Positions 34,124-45,340 of a stretch of 64,000 bases of DNA are shown here, in pieces; position 1 is the stretch's first letter, and the number at the start of each line of letters is the position of its first letter. A program made the translations under genes and the position numbers. Below the pieces are notes generated by a model, which worked only from the letters and a program-made list of their open reading frames with translations, was not told the DNA's origin and did not search any database. Origin of the DNA: Epiperipatus broadwayi (Eukaryota; Onychophora; Udeonychophora; Euonychophora; Peripatidae); NCBI GenBank assembly GCA_028023455.1, contig JAQFVV010012418.1, positions 10,173,279 to 10,237,278 on the forward strand. The letters run 5' to 3'.

Positions 34124-35135
34124 TTTATTCTTCAAATATCCCATTAGGATCAAATTTGGGATTATAAGCTTTATGTTAATAATCTTAATTTTTTCTAAAG
34201 AAATTATTCATATCTTCAAGTTCTATGTTATTATGAAGGAAAGTTACAAAATTATAAACATTGTTTACTGATTTGTTGTGATTGAAACCATTTTTTTAAA
34301 ATATATTTGAGAGAATAAAATGTCCATCATTTTAAATTGATAAAATAAATGAGTGATTATGAACTTAAGAGACATTGGTAGTTAATAAGTTAGTTCTTGA
34401 ATTAAAATTGAATTGAATTCCATGTTAGTCATCAACATGAACATCAATATAAGAAATTCTTCAACATCTATGAAGGATCTTACAGGATTGAGAAAAAATA
34501 AAGAATATACTTATATAATTGGTACACCTAATAGACTGAGGTGATGTACAATTCCTAAAGACTCAGGCTGATGTATCATGAAGAACAAGCATCATTTTAA
34601 TTCAATTTTCCTATCCTTATAGGTCTTATTACAATATTTTCATGATAGTTATTTTTTTCTTTATGGTCAAAATAAATAGGTGACTTAGTTCACAAAAGGA
34701 TTGCAAATGTTTGCACTTTATGCATCATTTTTTTTGGCACCACACTATGCTTTTAAAAAATGTTTCGGAAGTACTTCTGTAATAATTATTGAATGTAAAT
34801 TTGTTAATGTCAAAACTTACTGATATGATTATATTTTGAATGAGTAATAAAGATAATTCAATTGATATAGCTGCTGTGGTTTAGAGCCAGAATAGAGTGA
34901 TTGTTTATTATTCTTTATTTTGTAGCAAAATTGAACAAGGCTGTTTATCTCAGAGCACCTGATGATAAAATATTTTTTATGTTAAAATAAATTTGCTCAA
35001 ATGGTGATGGTTATCCTTAATAAGTTAGATATGAAAAGGAATATTTAACTTAAAAGATTTATGTCATTATTTTGTTTAAAACTGCAAATGTCAGTGAGGA
35101 TAATATATTTTTTTTTATTAGGAGGAGGAAAATGT
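34124..35135. other. AT-rich stretch without a gene
   Basis: No coding sequence or recognised repeat. Confidence 0.5.
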
Positions 35136-35205
35136 AAATATGGAAAGCTTCATCTTTACAGTTGATTGCGGTATCAGTGTATATGCTATATATATATATA
35201 TAATA
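35136..35205 (+). repeat. Short dispersed repeat R2, second copy
   Basis: It matches 25072-25136 (shared CTTTACAGTTGATTG, TATCAGTGTATA) and also ends in a TA tract, directly before the PLE3 arms. Confidence 0.65.
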
Positions 35206-35344
35206 TTATAATTCGATGTCTGTATTTCTTCAAAGCAATATATTTAATTATATAATTGAATATTTATAAATACAGTAATCAGATATATTTTACACACCTA
35301 TATTAAACAAATTAATAAATAATTCTAAAGATAAAACCTCACTT

Positions 35345-35690
35345 ATAAGTAAAAATTGTATCATTTATAAATGGATATGTAAGTGTGGCAGTAGCCGAAT
35401 CGAGATGTACGTTGGAAAAAAAACTAAGGAGCACTAGCTGTTGTTAAAAAGAGTTCAGAAATCAAATCAGAATTGCAAAGTAGATAATAATGTTTCAGCA
35501 TCCATTTTTCACGACCATAATAATTCAAGTATTTATGGTTTTAACTTCAATTACAATGATGTTAAAATATTGCAAATTGAAAAAAAATAAAATAAAATAA
35601 AAGAAGCTATGCTCATATACAAATACAAACATGATTTAATAACAGGCAGGCAGAAAACATTAAGATTACAGAATTGTGGAAAGGTTGGTC
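35345..35690 (+). pseudogene. PLE3 GIY-YIG endonuclease relic
   Basis: The frame reads IIYKWICKCGSSRIEMYVGK, then KTKEH and a stop, then SIFHDHNNSSIYGFNF and NDVKILQIEKK, and after a frameshift IKEAMLIYKYKHDLI. The YK.x.CxC..YVGK.T pattern, the RxxEH-like helix remnant and the DHN segment match the PLE GIY-YIG domain, and collinearly match PLE1. At least one stop and one frameshift inactivate it. Confidence 0.72.
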
Positions 35691-35710
35691 TTTCAAAGTG
35701 TTAGTTGACA

Positions 35711-35746
35711 AAAACTACGAGGATAGTCGAAAGTGCTCCTAAGTAG
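35711..35746 (+). ncRNA. Decayed hammerhead-like motif of PLE3
   Basis: The string CTACGAGGATAGTCGAAAGTGCTCC resembles the PLE1 motif: GAGGAT, then TCGAAAGTGCT with a following C. The leading CTGANGA core is incomplete (one base short), so it should not cleave. It is called from its position after the GIY-YIG region and its likeness to PLE1. Confidence 0.35.
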
Positions 35747-35801
35747 ATAAATTTTTAAAATATATCTGATTGCTGTAATTATAAATATTCAATTATATAA
35801 T

Positions 35802-38800
35802 TACACACACATATATATATATATATTGTATCACCATTGAACAGCGGTACAAGTTTGTAATTTTTATTAAAAAAATAATTTAAAGATTTTTTTTTTTTAA
35901 AAAAATAAAATACTGCATTGTATTTTTATTTTAGAATAAAACTTCTTAGCAAAAGGGGGGGGGGGATGTATAATAGAATTAAAAAACAGTTAAAACTTTT
36001 CTTGTCTCTTTTTAAAGAAAAGAGCTTTTATAAAGTGAAAGTTAAATAAATATGTAAAATTTAAAATAAAATTAATCTGTAAAAATTTGTTTGTAAAAAA
36101 AAATAAGATAATAATAACTTTCATTACGAAATTAGTGTATAAGATTTTGAATAATAATAGAATCAAAATCAATAGTTGGATTCATTAAAAAAGAATTGTA
36201 AACTATCTTATCGAAAAAGTTTAGATGAATCTGAGCAAGGGATTAAGATAACCAGAAATGGAAAATTAATTAAAAGACATTTTAAGTTAAGATTTAATTT
36301 AAAAAAATAATGAAAACAAGCCATGAGGCCATCGATGGAGAAACAGAAAGCCAACTGGTTGGAAAATACATACAAATGAAAACCTAGGTAAAGACACTTC
36401 ATCACTGTCTATAGACACTTTATATTTAAATGAATGAACTTTAATTAATGAAGGACTATTATAATTTAGCCTGAGTAACTAATATGATTTTATATATAAA
36501 TTTCAATATTATTGTATTATATTAGATATTAAATATTAATGTTTGCCTTAATTGTCATTTTGTCTATATTTTCTTTCTCTCTTGTCACTGCATCACTAGT
36601 CAATTATTGTATAAGTTACTTTATATGTTGAGTAAATATACTGGACCCTAAGACATAGTTTGAGCTAGTCATGGGATATTTCAAGTGCTGGATTATGGGC
36701 CTACCATCCAGGTATGTTAGTTATTTCATGTAATTAGCTGGTGCCTGAGGTTTACTTCTAAACAAATAAAATGTTTTGGATGGTAGGGGTTTGAATCTAG
36801 CAGTTGAGGTTGACCATGGTCTGGAAATGCAATTGTGTTAGGCTTTGCATAGCTCAGTCTGACTGTGGGTATCCTTGATAGCTCTGCTATCGATGGTATT
36901 CTCCCCTCTGCTTGAAGGGCTGGTCCGTTCACATAATGTTGAAAACAAAATTTAAAATGATGGTAAAAGGGTTAAAACCCAATGAAACAGTTTTTATTAA
37001 ATGGACCCAGTTCAATATATTATAACAATAAAAAGTTGTCATACAGGTGTTACACAACATTTTATTACTGACATAAAAATAATAAAAAAATAATGAAGAA
37101 ATAACTCTTATTATTGCCATTAAATTTAAAGCACCATTTGTAACAGGATAAAAATGAGTGTATGCACTTTTTTTTAAAACACCACAGATTTAGGAGTCTT
37201 TGTGACAAATCAGATGTGATAAAAACATAATAGAGTGATCCTGTTTAATTAAGCCTTGCAAATTACAGTGTAATTTATAACAGAATAAATATATCTATAT
37301 GCTAATTTCTGTTACAGCCCAATCATTTAGGTAGCATTTATAATAGATCGGAAATATGTAATGAAATAATAACTCTAATATAACCTGAATAAAATATAGT
37401 TCAGTCATTGGTTACCCTATATAACAGAATGAAAATAATTCTTGAAGTTGGACATCATTTATGAATAAATAAAAATATAATTCAAATAAAAGTAATATTA
37501 ATTTTATAACATTCTGTGAATAATAGTATCAGTCATAATAAACTGAATGTAATGTATTAAATTAAACGAATACCAATCAATAATTAATAATTCAGTATTT
37601 AATATAATCATTTATCCAATCACATATTAGATTGTCAATCACACCGAAACAAAATAGTGATGACAATATTTATTATAGCACCATTGATACAAACAGCATT
37701 TGAAAATAAACAGAAAACCATCACTTCAAAAACCCTAAATACGAACTTTACTTAAAATAGATTAAAATAAAGTAATTAAATCAAATATCATTATCCCAAA
37801 ACAATGATGTATGCTTAAGATAGATTTCGTTTATAATCGAATGAAACCAACAATAAATCATTAAACAACTAAATTTGAATATACATTACCGATCAAACAT
37901 TGCTTACAAAAATATAAATTTATGTTAAAATTTAAAGATATTCATATCTAAATGAAATAATTCATGAATGATTAAGACAACTGCTTTAGTATGTCTTATA
38001 AGTTCACAATTCAATAATTAATTTTAAATTCTATTTTAATAAAATCAGAAATAATATTAACTTATCTATGCTACATTTTCATATTAATTTACTACCAATA
38101 ATCACACCACATATAATAAGATAAAAGACAACAAAAATGATAAATAATAAATTATACTAATTCAACCATTTTACATTCTTATATAGATTTTACTCTTGTT
38201 AATTAATTTAATTGTAATAAAACAAAATATTTAATAATGATGTACTACCACTGAAGCTATTAGATAATCTTGAATTTTTAATATCCAATCAAAAGTGCAA
38301 TTAAGTAATCATATCAATTTGTTTTAAATTTTCTGTAACTCGTTTATTAAAACTGTATTTTGTAACAGTCAAAACCTATAAAAGAATTATTAGCATTGAT
38401 TATAATCAAGTATGAATATTAAAATTTAATAGTTAATTGGATTGATAATTCACCTCAAGTATATTTAAATATAATTAAAGCAAATCCTTCTGACTTACGA
38501 CTGAAAAAAAAATATTGCCATCAGCTTTATAACTGAATAAAAAATTAAGATCTTAATAATCAACCATGTACTAATTACAATATTTATACAATCGATAATA
38601 ATTTAGGTAAACAAGCAAATATTTAATTATCATTATCATATAAAGTTTATGTCTAGTCTTATAATAATTATAGAATTCAATAAAAAATAATATAATTATT
38701 ATTACTTAACAAGTCTGTTTTTTTGATTTCTGGATTATATAATATAGTTATTCAAAATAAATTTTTTGATATAGACAGTTCATTTGTTCTCACTCGAATG

Positions 38801-39540
38801 TTGTTAATTAATTAATTAATTCATATTATATTATAGAACAATAGGCAGAAAAGCTTATTTGAATTTAAATTCAAATTTATTAATCAATAAGTATCAATTA
38901 TAATATATATATATATATATATATTGTAACCCCACATCATCGATCACCAACACCTCTTCTACCTTTCCTAACCACAAACACCCGAGGCGCCAATTCTATG
39001 AATCATAGAATAAACTATTGATCTAATTTTACCTTAAAACTATTAATGAGGCTCTTAAATGAAGTTTTACCTCAGATTAGCTCAGTTGAGGGATACAGAG
39101 GTCTATAAGGTGTAAAATGTACATTAGATGTGAGAGGAAATATTATAATTAATAGGAAACAAAACATCTATTAAATTCTAAAATAAATAAGAATGAAATT
39201 GGTAAAATTCTACCATCTAAATTAACAATTTATAGTATATACTTCACCTCCTCCCATCATCTACATGCATTGAACAACCTCTACTATATTAGAAAATTAA
39301 TTTAATGACTAAAATGTAATGTTTAGTAACTATACTGTATAACAAGTTGGAACTAAATATAAAATAAACCTAACATTACTAAACTTTTAATTATACAACA
39401 ATCTAAACTAGTTAACTGAATGAATATCTAATCTAAATTAATAATTGAATATCTCAGGGAATTAATTTATTGCATAGCTTAACTTTAAATCTCTACTTCT
39501 CAATAACTACTATTTACTATTATGAAAGTAATGATATATA
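35802..39540. other. Very AT-rich stretch without a gene
   Basis: No coding frame is recognised. A run of 11 G residues lies at 35955-35965. Between about 37100 and 38700 the text has a repetitive look, with many variants of TAACAGAATAAA and ATAATTCA, but no clear period. A TA tract lies at about 38902-38925, followed by a slightly less AT-rich patch to 39300 that I could not assign. Confidence 0.45.
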
Positions 39541-39810
39541 TATAATACACATTTTGCAGGTTCATCCGTGTTAAAAAACTTTTAATATTAATATACTCAC
39601 GTTTCTACTTGGTCACACAAGTCATCCACAGAGTTATAAAAGGTAGAAAGATGGTTGTAGAGGCGCTACAATCACTGATTTGAATAAAACGTTAAAATTC
39701 CACCAATAGCAAAAATGTTAAATTTAGGAATGTTTTTTTTAAAAAAAATCTTTCCAAATAGGAGGAAGTTAGCATGTATCATCTTGCTTATTGATACAAT
39801 CTGGCCTTTT
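39541..39810 (-). repeat. PLE2 left inverted arm
   Basis: Reverse complement of 40966-41236 with roughly 90 percent identity by eye, from the TATTTTGCGGGTTCATC region through AGGTAGAAAGATGGTTGTAG to ATTGATACAATCTGGCCTTTT. Confidence 0.88.
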
Positions 39811-39815
39811 ACCAT

Positions 39816-40992
39816 GATAAATTAGCTATTAGGATTTGTGTTCCATATGTAAAAGGAACTACAGACAGTATCGGATGTATATTAACCCTTAAACCGCTAA
39901 TTTTATCATTGGTTGTATCAGATAAAAATCAAATCTTTTAATTGGCCAACTCACAAACTGAAGACAAAGCCTATTGTTAAAACATATTCGCCTATAATAT
40001 TAAATTCAACTCAGATACATTTATAAAAAGTATATAATTAATTTTTCAGGTCATGAAAAAAACGAAAGTTCTTTCAAAAATAAATTGCTATTTATTTATT
40101 CTAAAATATTCAATATCGGCAACATAAAAGTTATAATGTAAACAAAAAGATCGACTTTTACGTTATAGAAAAGTAAATATTTCTTTTTACTACAACTTCA
40201 ATATTTGGACTAAAATCTTCAATATTTTTCGAAAATAATTTTGTTTTTTTATTATTCTCTCTGAAAATTATGTTTAATTTCCATAAATATTATTTAATAA
40301 TAATTTAAATCGTATTCGAAATGAAAATCTCAGCGTTTTTCTTTATTTTCTTTGATCAGGCAGTTTCTTTGTTCTTTCCAGCCAATCAGAATGCCTTTTT
40401 CGGCTGAGAGCATGCTAAGAACCAATCACAAATAATGTTCCTTCTTTGTTTAGGTTTAAATGCGTTTTTTTTCTATTTTTTACTTCTAAAATAAATCGGA
40501 AGATGTCACCATCGTACAGAACTTTTAAAAACGAATTCAATACGTATTTAACGAAAATTTTCGTATGAAAACGAGCTGAGTTAGAGTGATTTCAGATGTC
40601 GACGAGGAGCCTCGTCGGACGCGGGAAAAGGGTTAAAACACTATAATATAGATACAGCATTTTATGCTCATCAAAAGATCAGCAATATAATAACCAAGCC
40701 TAAGGATTCAATCCCTCTTGAATCCCATGGTGTCTATCAAATCTCATGTAAAAATTGTAAAGCTTCTTACATAGGTATGAGTAATTGTCACATCAGTGTT
40801 AGGAGAGATGAGCATGCTAATGCAGTTAAACAACACTCATCATCATCAGCACTCTCACTCCATACTATAGATTCAGGTCATAAAATTGATTTTTCTAGTA
40901 CCAGGATCATATCCAGATGTGATAATCTCTACCAGTGCAAAATTAGAGAAGCCATTGAGATACTTAAAAGGCCAGATTGTATCAATAAGTGA
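39816..40992 (+). pseudogene. PLE2 C-terminal coding region with GIY-YIG domain, interrupted by MITE
   Basis: The sense frame begins near 39816 (AIRICVPYVKGTTDSIGCIL) and is cut at TTAA 39882-39885. It resumes in the correct frame at 40633 (KHYNIDTAFYAHQKISN) and continues through ESHGVYQISCKNCKASYIG, the RRDEH helix and IREAIEILKRPDC to the stop at 40990-40992. GVY and YIG strands, the Cys pair, the Arg and the distal Glu are all visible, so the nuclease domain is well preserved. Without the MITE and one copy of TTAA the frame would be continuous across the junction. The upstream RT is absent, so this is a 5'-truncated copy. Confidence 0.82.
39886..40632. mobile_element. piggyBac-like MITE, copy 1, inserted in PLE2
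   Basis: The 747-bp element is flanked on both sides by TTAA (39882-39885 and 40633-40636). It starts CCCTTAAACCGC and ends GCGGGAAAAGGG, so the ends are inverted with 9 of 12 bases matching. TTAA targets and CCC/GGG-type ends are the signature of the piggyBac superfamily. A subterminal hairpin GACGAGGAGCCTCGTC lies at 40601-40616. There is no open frame for a transposase. A related copy lies at 44593-45336. Confidence 0.85.
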
Positions 40993-41236
40993 GATGATAC
41001 ATGCAAACTTCCTCCTATTTGGAAAGATTTTTTTAAAAAACATTCTTAAATTTAACATTTTTGCTATTGGTGGAATTTTAACGTTTTATTCAAATCAGTG
41101 ATTGTAGTGCCTCTACAACCATCTTTCTACCTTTTATAACTCTGTGGATGACTTGTGTGAGCAAGTCAAAATGTCAGTATATTAATATTAAAAGTTTTTT
41201 AACATGGATGAACCCGCAAAATATGTATTTTATATA
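40966..41236 (+). repeat. PLE2 right arm (3' end)
   Basis: It contains the last 9 codons of the coding frame and the 3' untranslated end. It pairs with the left arm 39541-39810. Confidence 0.88.
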
Positions 41237-42116
41237 TTTAACCCATGCAAATCTTCGTTTTAACATATATATATATATATCCTAACAAAATAATGGTAGT
41301 TTGATAATGAAAGGAATAGGGTACATTTTGATTTCAATTCATTATCTAAACAATAAATGAATGACAAAACTTTTAGAGAAACAGTAAATAACTAACATCT
41401 CGTACAGTGTTTGGATCAAGGAAATCAACATCATCATATCTGGACATGTTCACTATTAAATTAAGTGAAAAGTACAATCATATCATATTAGATAAAGTAA
41501 ATGTGTGTGCATGTGTGGAAATATGAAATACGAATGTATGTCAAAGAAGAATTCTGAACACAACTTTGAATAATAAAACATTTATTTACAAAATAGTTAA
41601 GAAAACATTTAGTTTTTTTTATAATTTGTGCAGGTACAGATTTAAGGTGTATTTAATATCAATAGTTGAAAAATTTACATGAGAGCAGATAACATAAGAT
41701 AACTTTCTATCTTCTGTTCTAACATATCCCAGATATCAAGGCATTCTGATAGACTTATGGAAAACACATTCTATTTTCAGTGCCAAAATAATACACCAAA
41801 ATAAACTCTTTACATTTTTATTGCAAAATGGTTTAAGTTATCAGTCAATTCTGGTAAACATATGTTGCTGAAACAATATAATCCTACACTTCAGACAATA
41901 AAATACAAAAATTTACTTTATATTTGACATCTTGTTTTTAGCAATCTTAAGCTATCAATTAAGTTGATAGGTCTATGAGAAATAACATATAGTTAAATAT
42001 TTACACTAAATTATAGGATGAAACTAAAAATTTTTGGCATTTTACTTCAAATGCACATCAACTAAGATAAAAGGGGTTTGAATCTAAGAATAAATATAAA
42101 ATAAGAATAAGATCAA
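41237..42116. other. AT-rich stretch without a gene
   Basis: A TA tract lies at about 41262-41280. No gene is seen. Confidence 0.5.
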
Positions 42117-42315
42117 ACTATACTTTGCAAAATTGAAATACATAATTCTATTAATTAGCTATACTTTGTACTTTGCAAAATTGAAATAAATAATTTTATC
42201 AATTAACTATACTTTGTCTTTGCAAAATAGAAATAAATAATTCTACTAATTAACTATACTTTGTCTTTACAAAATAGACATAAATAATTCTATTAATTAA
42301 CTATACTTTGTCTTC
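42117..42315. repeat. Tandem repeat, 47-bp unit, about four copies
   Basis: Units begin ACTATACTTTG at about 42117, 42159, 42206, 42253 and a partial one at 42300. The unit continues with TCTTTGCAAAATAGAAATAA and TAATTCTATTAATTA. The first unit is a few bases shorter. Differences between units are few. Confidence 0.9.
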
Positions 42316-44588
42316 TTTTGCTTTCCCACTCAAATGATGATTGAATATTATGAAAGTTTATGATATGAAATTTTAAATGATAAATATAAAATAATTTGAA
42401 ATAATAATTACAAGTTATGCATTAATGTTGGATTTTTCCATATCTATTAAATTAATACTTTATGCATGTGTCTAAATTATGCTGTCTGTCATAAAATAAT
42501 TAACATTAATCAATCCAATCGGTTTACTTATGAACTTGTAATAAAATCATAATACGGATGATGACAATGGCCAACCAAGCTTTAGCACTAATTCTACTAC
42601 AGCTGTTTTGTGAGAAAATCAATTCTGCTTTTATTCTCCTTTTTTATCAACAAATTATCTTGCACTTGGCTATGAGTAAAAGATGAAAACATTCCATAAG
42701 GCATATGGGGATAAACAATTTTCACAATTCTAATCACATAAATAACAATACAATAACTCCCAAGTCTAACTTCTGAGACTAAAATAAACTGGTGGAAAAA
42801 AATTCTCATCACCAAAAATAAGAGAGATAAAATACTTGGCTTCTTATAGTCGAATTCATAAAATACAACTATCAGAGCTGGATGATCCAATCTACTCCTA
42901 ACAAATACTTCAATAAACAAAAGGGAGAGTTTACTCTATCCCATACATTATACTATATAATCTATCCATGTCAAATATTCAAATAACTAAAAGGGGAGAG
43001 ATTACTCAATTCCATAAGATACTATACAACATAACTAACTTCATTCTACATAGCCACTAAATAATTTTCTATCCAAGTGTAATAAAAAACAATAAATTCA
43101 TACTTAAGTACATTTCTAATCTTTCACTTTCAATTGGCCCATTTTCACCCTCCAAAACCGGTGGCCTTATATCATTTTTATTTTTAATTCAAACATTATT
43201 GTAGTTGGATTTAATAATAGACACACATATATAAGCATAATATAACACACAGACAATTTCAAATACCAGTAGCTAAAGAACTACTGTAAAAATATCAATT
43301 AATAACTGTAAAAGCAATAATGAATAACTATTTCATATCTGATAAATATAATATTTATAACTTGGAGATATACTAATTACAGTTGAAAAGCAAGGCAAAA
43401 ATAATTTCTATTAGCAAGGTAAGACAAAATAATCTTTTTTAGTAGTGCATTTGCATTAGTACAAAAATTAAAATAAAAGTTTGGTTTAAGATAAATGACA
43501 AATCTTGAAATTCTAGGTTAAATAATTATTGAAAATAATTATTTTATAATGTATTGAAAATGCAAAGATACAGTATAAAAATTTATATAATGAGATTCTT
43601 TTTTTAAAAGAGCTGTTCATCCCTTCAACATTAAATGGATGTTTCTATTTCTAACATGCACAATAGAAACATAAGCACACAATAAGACATATTAAAATAA
43701 TAAAAATTACCTCATATAATATTTTCTTCATATTATACTTTTAATGAGACGTTCTGGAAAAATCAATAATAAATATAATAATAAAAATCATAAAACAACC
43801 TTTTAAACTATCTATTTACTAACTGCCAAATAATAATAATAATCATTAAAGTTCTTTTTTTCTTCTAGGTTAAAAAATGAAAAGTTTATTTACAGTTTGT
43901 AAATGATGTCTCTTGGTCATGTATTAAATAATGATAATAACTGGAATAAAGATAAATATTGATGAACACATAATTCCTGCAGGAAGACAAATAATATTAT
44001 TTTGGGTTCAGAATAGCAGTATTCAATGTTCTTAGCAAAGCTAATGAAACCACCATTAACATTATATAGGAGAATTTTTTTTATTAAGCAATAAACATTT
44101 AATTACAATGTAGGTAAAGCAATAATTTATTATTTCATTTGTGAGATATATTTAAGCAATTGTTTTATATTTTCAGAGACTATTCATAAATGCATATAAT
44201 TATTGAGTTTATAAAATTCACTTCAATTCCTGTAAGTATAATATTTTAAATAAGGAAATCCCACTGCACATGAGAAGAACAATTAATAAAAGAAAGTCAT
44301 ATTCAGTTTTATACTATTTATAAGTTCATCCCTCAAAGCATTTGGAGAGAAATAATTAGACAATCTGTTGAATTACACATTTATTCTTTTCAAATAGGCA
44401 CAAATATAAATAGTCAGGCAAGTGTTCCAACAATAATGATGATAAAAATAACTTATTCATATGCATATCATCTCAACTTTCTTCTTTCATAACTAGCAAA
44501 AATTTAATACTGAGTCCTTGATATGTTTAATAAAAAGTTTACATATTTTGCAAAATAATTAAAGAATTCACATATTTCAACCATTCCA
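42316..44588. other. AT-rich stretch without a gene
   Basis: No coding frame with recognisable similarity. The 107-codon frame on the - strand at 42597-42920 has no family features and ordinary AT-rich composition, so I treat it as chance. Confidence 0.5.
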
Positions 44589-44592
44589 TTAA

Positions 44593-45336
44593 CCTTTTAA
44601 CCGCTAATTATATTATTGGTTGTATGAGGTAAAAATCAAATCTTTTAATTGGCCAACTCACAAACTGAAGACAAAGCCTATTGTTAAAACATATTTGCCT
44701 ATAATATTAAATTCAACTCAGATACATTTATGAAAAGTATATTACTAATTTTTCAGGTTATGAAGAGAACGAAAGTTCTTTCAAAAATAAATTGCTATTT
44801 ATTTATTCTAAAATATTCAATTTCGGCAACATAAAAGCTATAATATAAACAAAAAGGTGGACTTTTACATTATAGAAAAGTAAATATTTCTTTTAAATAT
44901 TTCTTTAATATTTTTACTAAAATCTTCAATATTTTTCGAAAATAATTTTGTTTTTTTAGTTTTTTTTTAAAAAACTAGTTTAATTTCTGAAATTACATTT
45001 TTTTAATACTTAAAATTGGATTCGAAATGAAAATCTCAGCATTTTTCTTTATTTTCTTTGATCAGGCAGTTTCTTTGTTCTTTCCATCCAATCAGAATGT
45101 CTTTTTTGGCTGAGAGCATGCTAAGAACCAATCACAAATAATGTTCTTTCTTTGTTTAGGTTTAAATGCATTTTTTTTATTTTTTACTTGTAAAATAAGT
45201 TGGAAGAGGGCACCATCTTACAGAACTTTTAAAAAACTCTTCAAAACCTATCAAACGAATTTTTTAGCATAAGAACTGGCTGAGTTAGAGTGACGTCAGA
45301 TGTCTATGAGGAGCCTCGTAAAAAACAGTCTTTTGG
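44593..45336. mobile_element. piggyBac-like MITE, copy 2
   Basis: The 744-bp element is flanked by TTAA (44589-44592 and 45337-45340). It aligns end to end with copy 1 at 39886-40632 in the same orientation (shared blocks TTTAATTGGCCAACTCACAA, AGAACCAATCACAAATAATG, GAGGAGCCTCGT). It starts CCTTTTAACCGC. The two copies differ mainly near 44890-45000 and at the right end. No transposase is encoded. Confidence 0.85.
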
Positions 45337-45340
45337 TTAA

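Larger units (their letters stand above)
35247..35801 (+). mobile_element. Penelope-like element fragment PLE3 with inverted arms
   Basis: Arms at 35247-35290 and 35758-35801 are reverse complements over 44 bases with two or three mismatches. Between them lies a GIY-YIG coding relic and then a hammerhead-like sequence. A 5'-truncated PLE with part of its end repeated in inverted orientation is a known PLE layout. The RT is absent. Confidence 0.72.
39541..41236 (+). mobile_element. Penelope-like element PLE2 with inverted arms, split by a MITE
   Basis: The layout is: left arm 39541-39810 (reverse complement of the right arm), start of sense coding sequence at 39811, MITE 39886-40632, rest of the coding sequence 40637-40992, right arm 40966-41236. 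The right arm overlaps the end of the coding frame, so the left arm is an inverted partial copy of the element's 3' end. Such inverted partial copies are common in PLEs. The RT is missing; only the thumb end and GIY-YIG domain remain. Confidence 0.82.

Noticed and set aside
35955-35965. Run of 11 G residues as a G-quadruplex
   Set aside because: A single short run. Folding is possible but there is no conserved context.
36780-36900. Reverse B-box-like GGGTTTGAATCTAG
   Set aside because: An isolated match without an A box.
40601-40616. GACGAGGAGCCTCGTC as an independent regulatory palindrome
   Set aside because: It is the subterminal hairpin of the piggyBac-like MITE and has a mutated equivalent in the second copy.
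42117-42315. CRISPR-like spacing of repeats
   Set aside because: The units are contiguous tandem copies without unique spacers, and the context is animal repeats.
42597-42920. 107-codon frame on the - strand
   Set aside because: AT-driven composition, no motif, no conserved neighbour. Treated as a chance frame.
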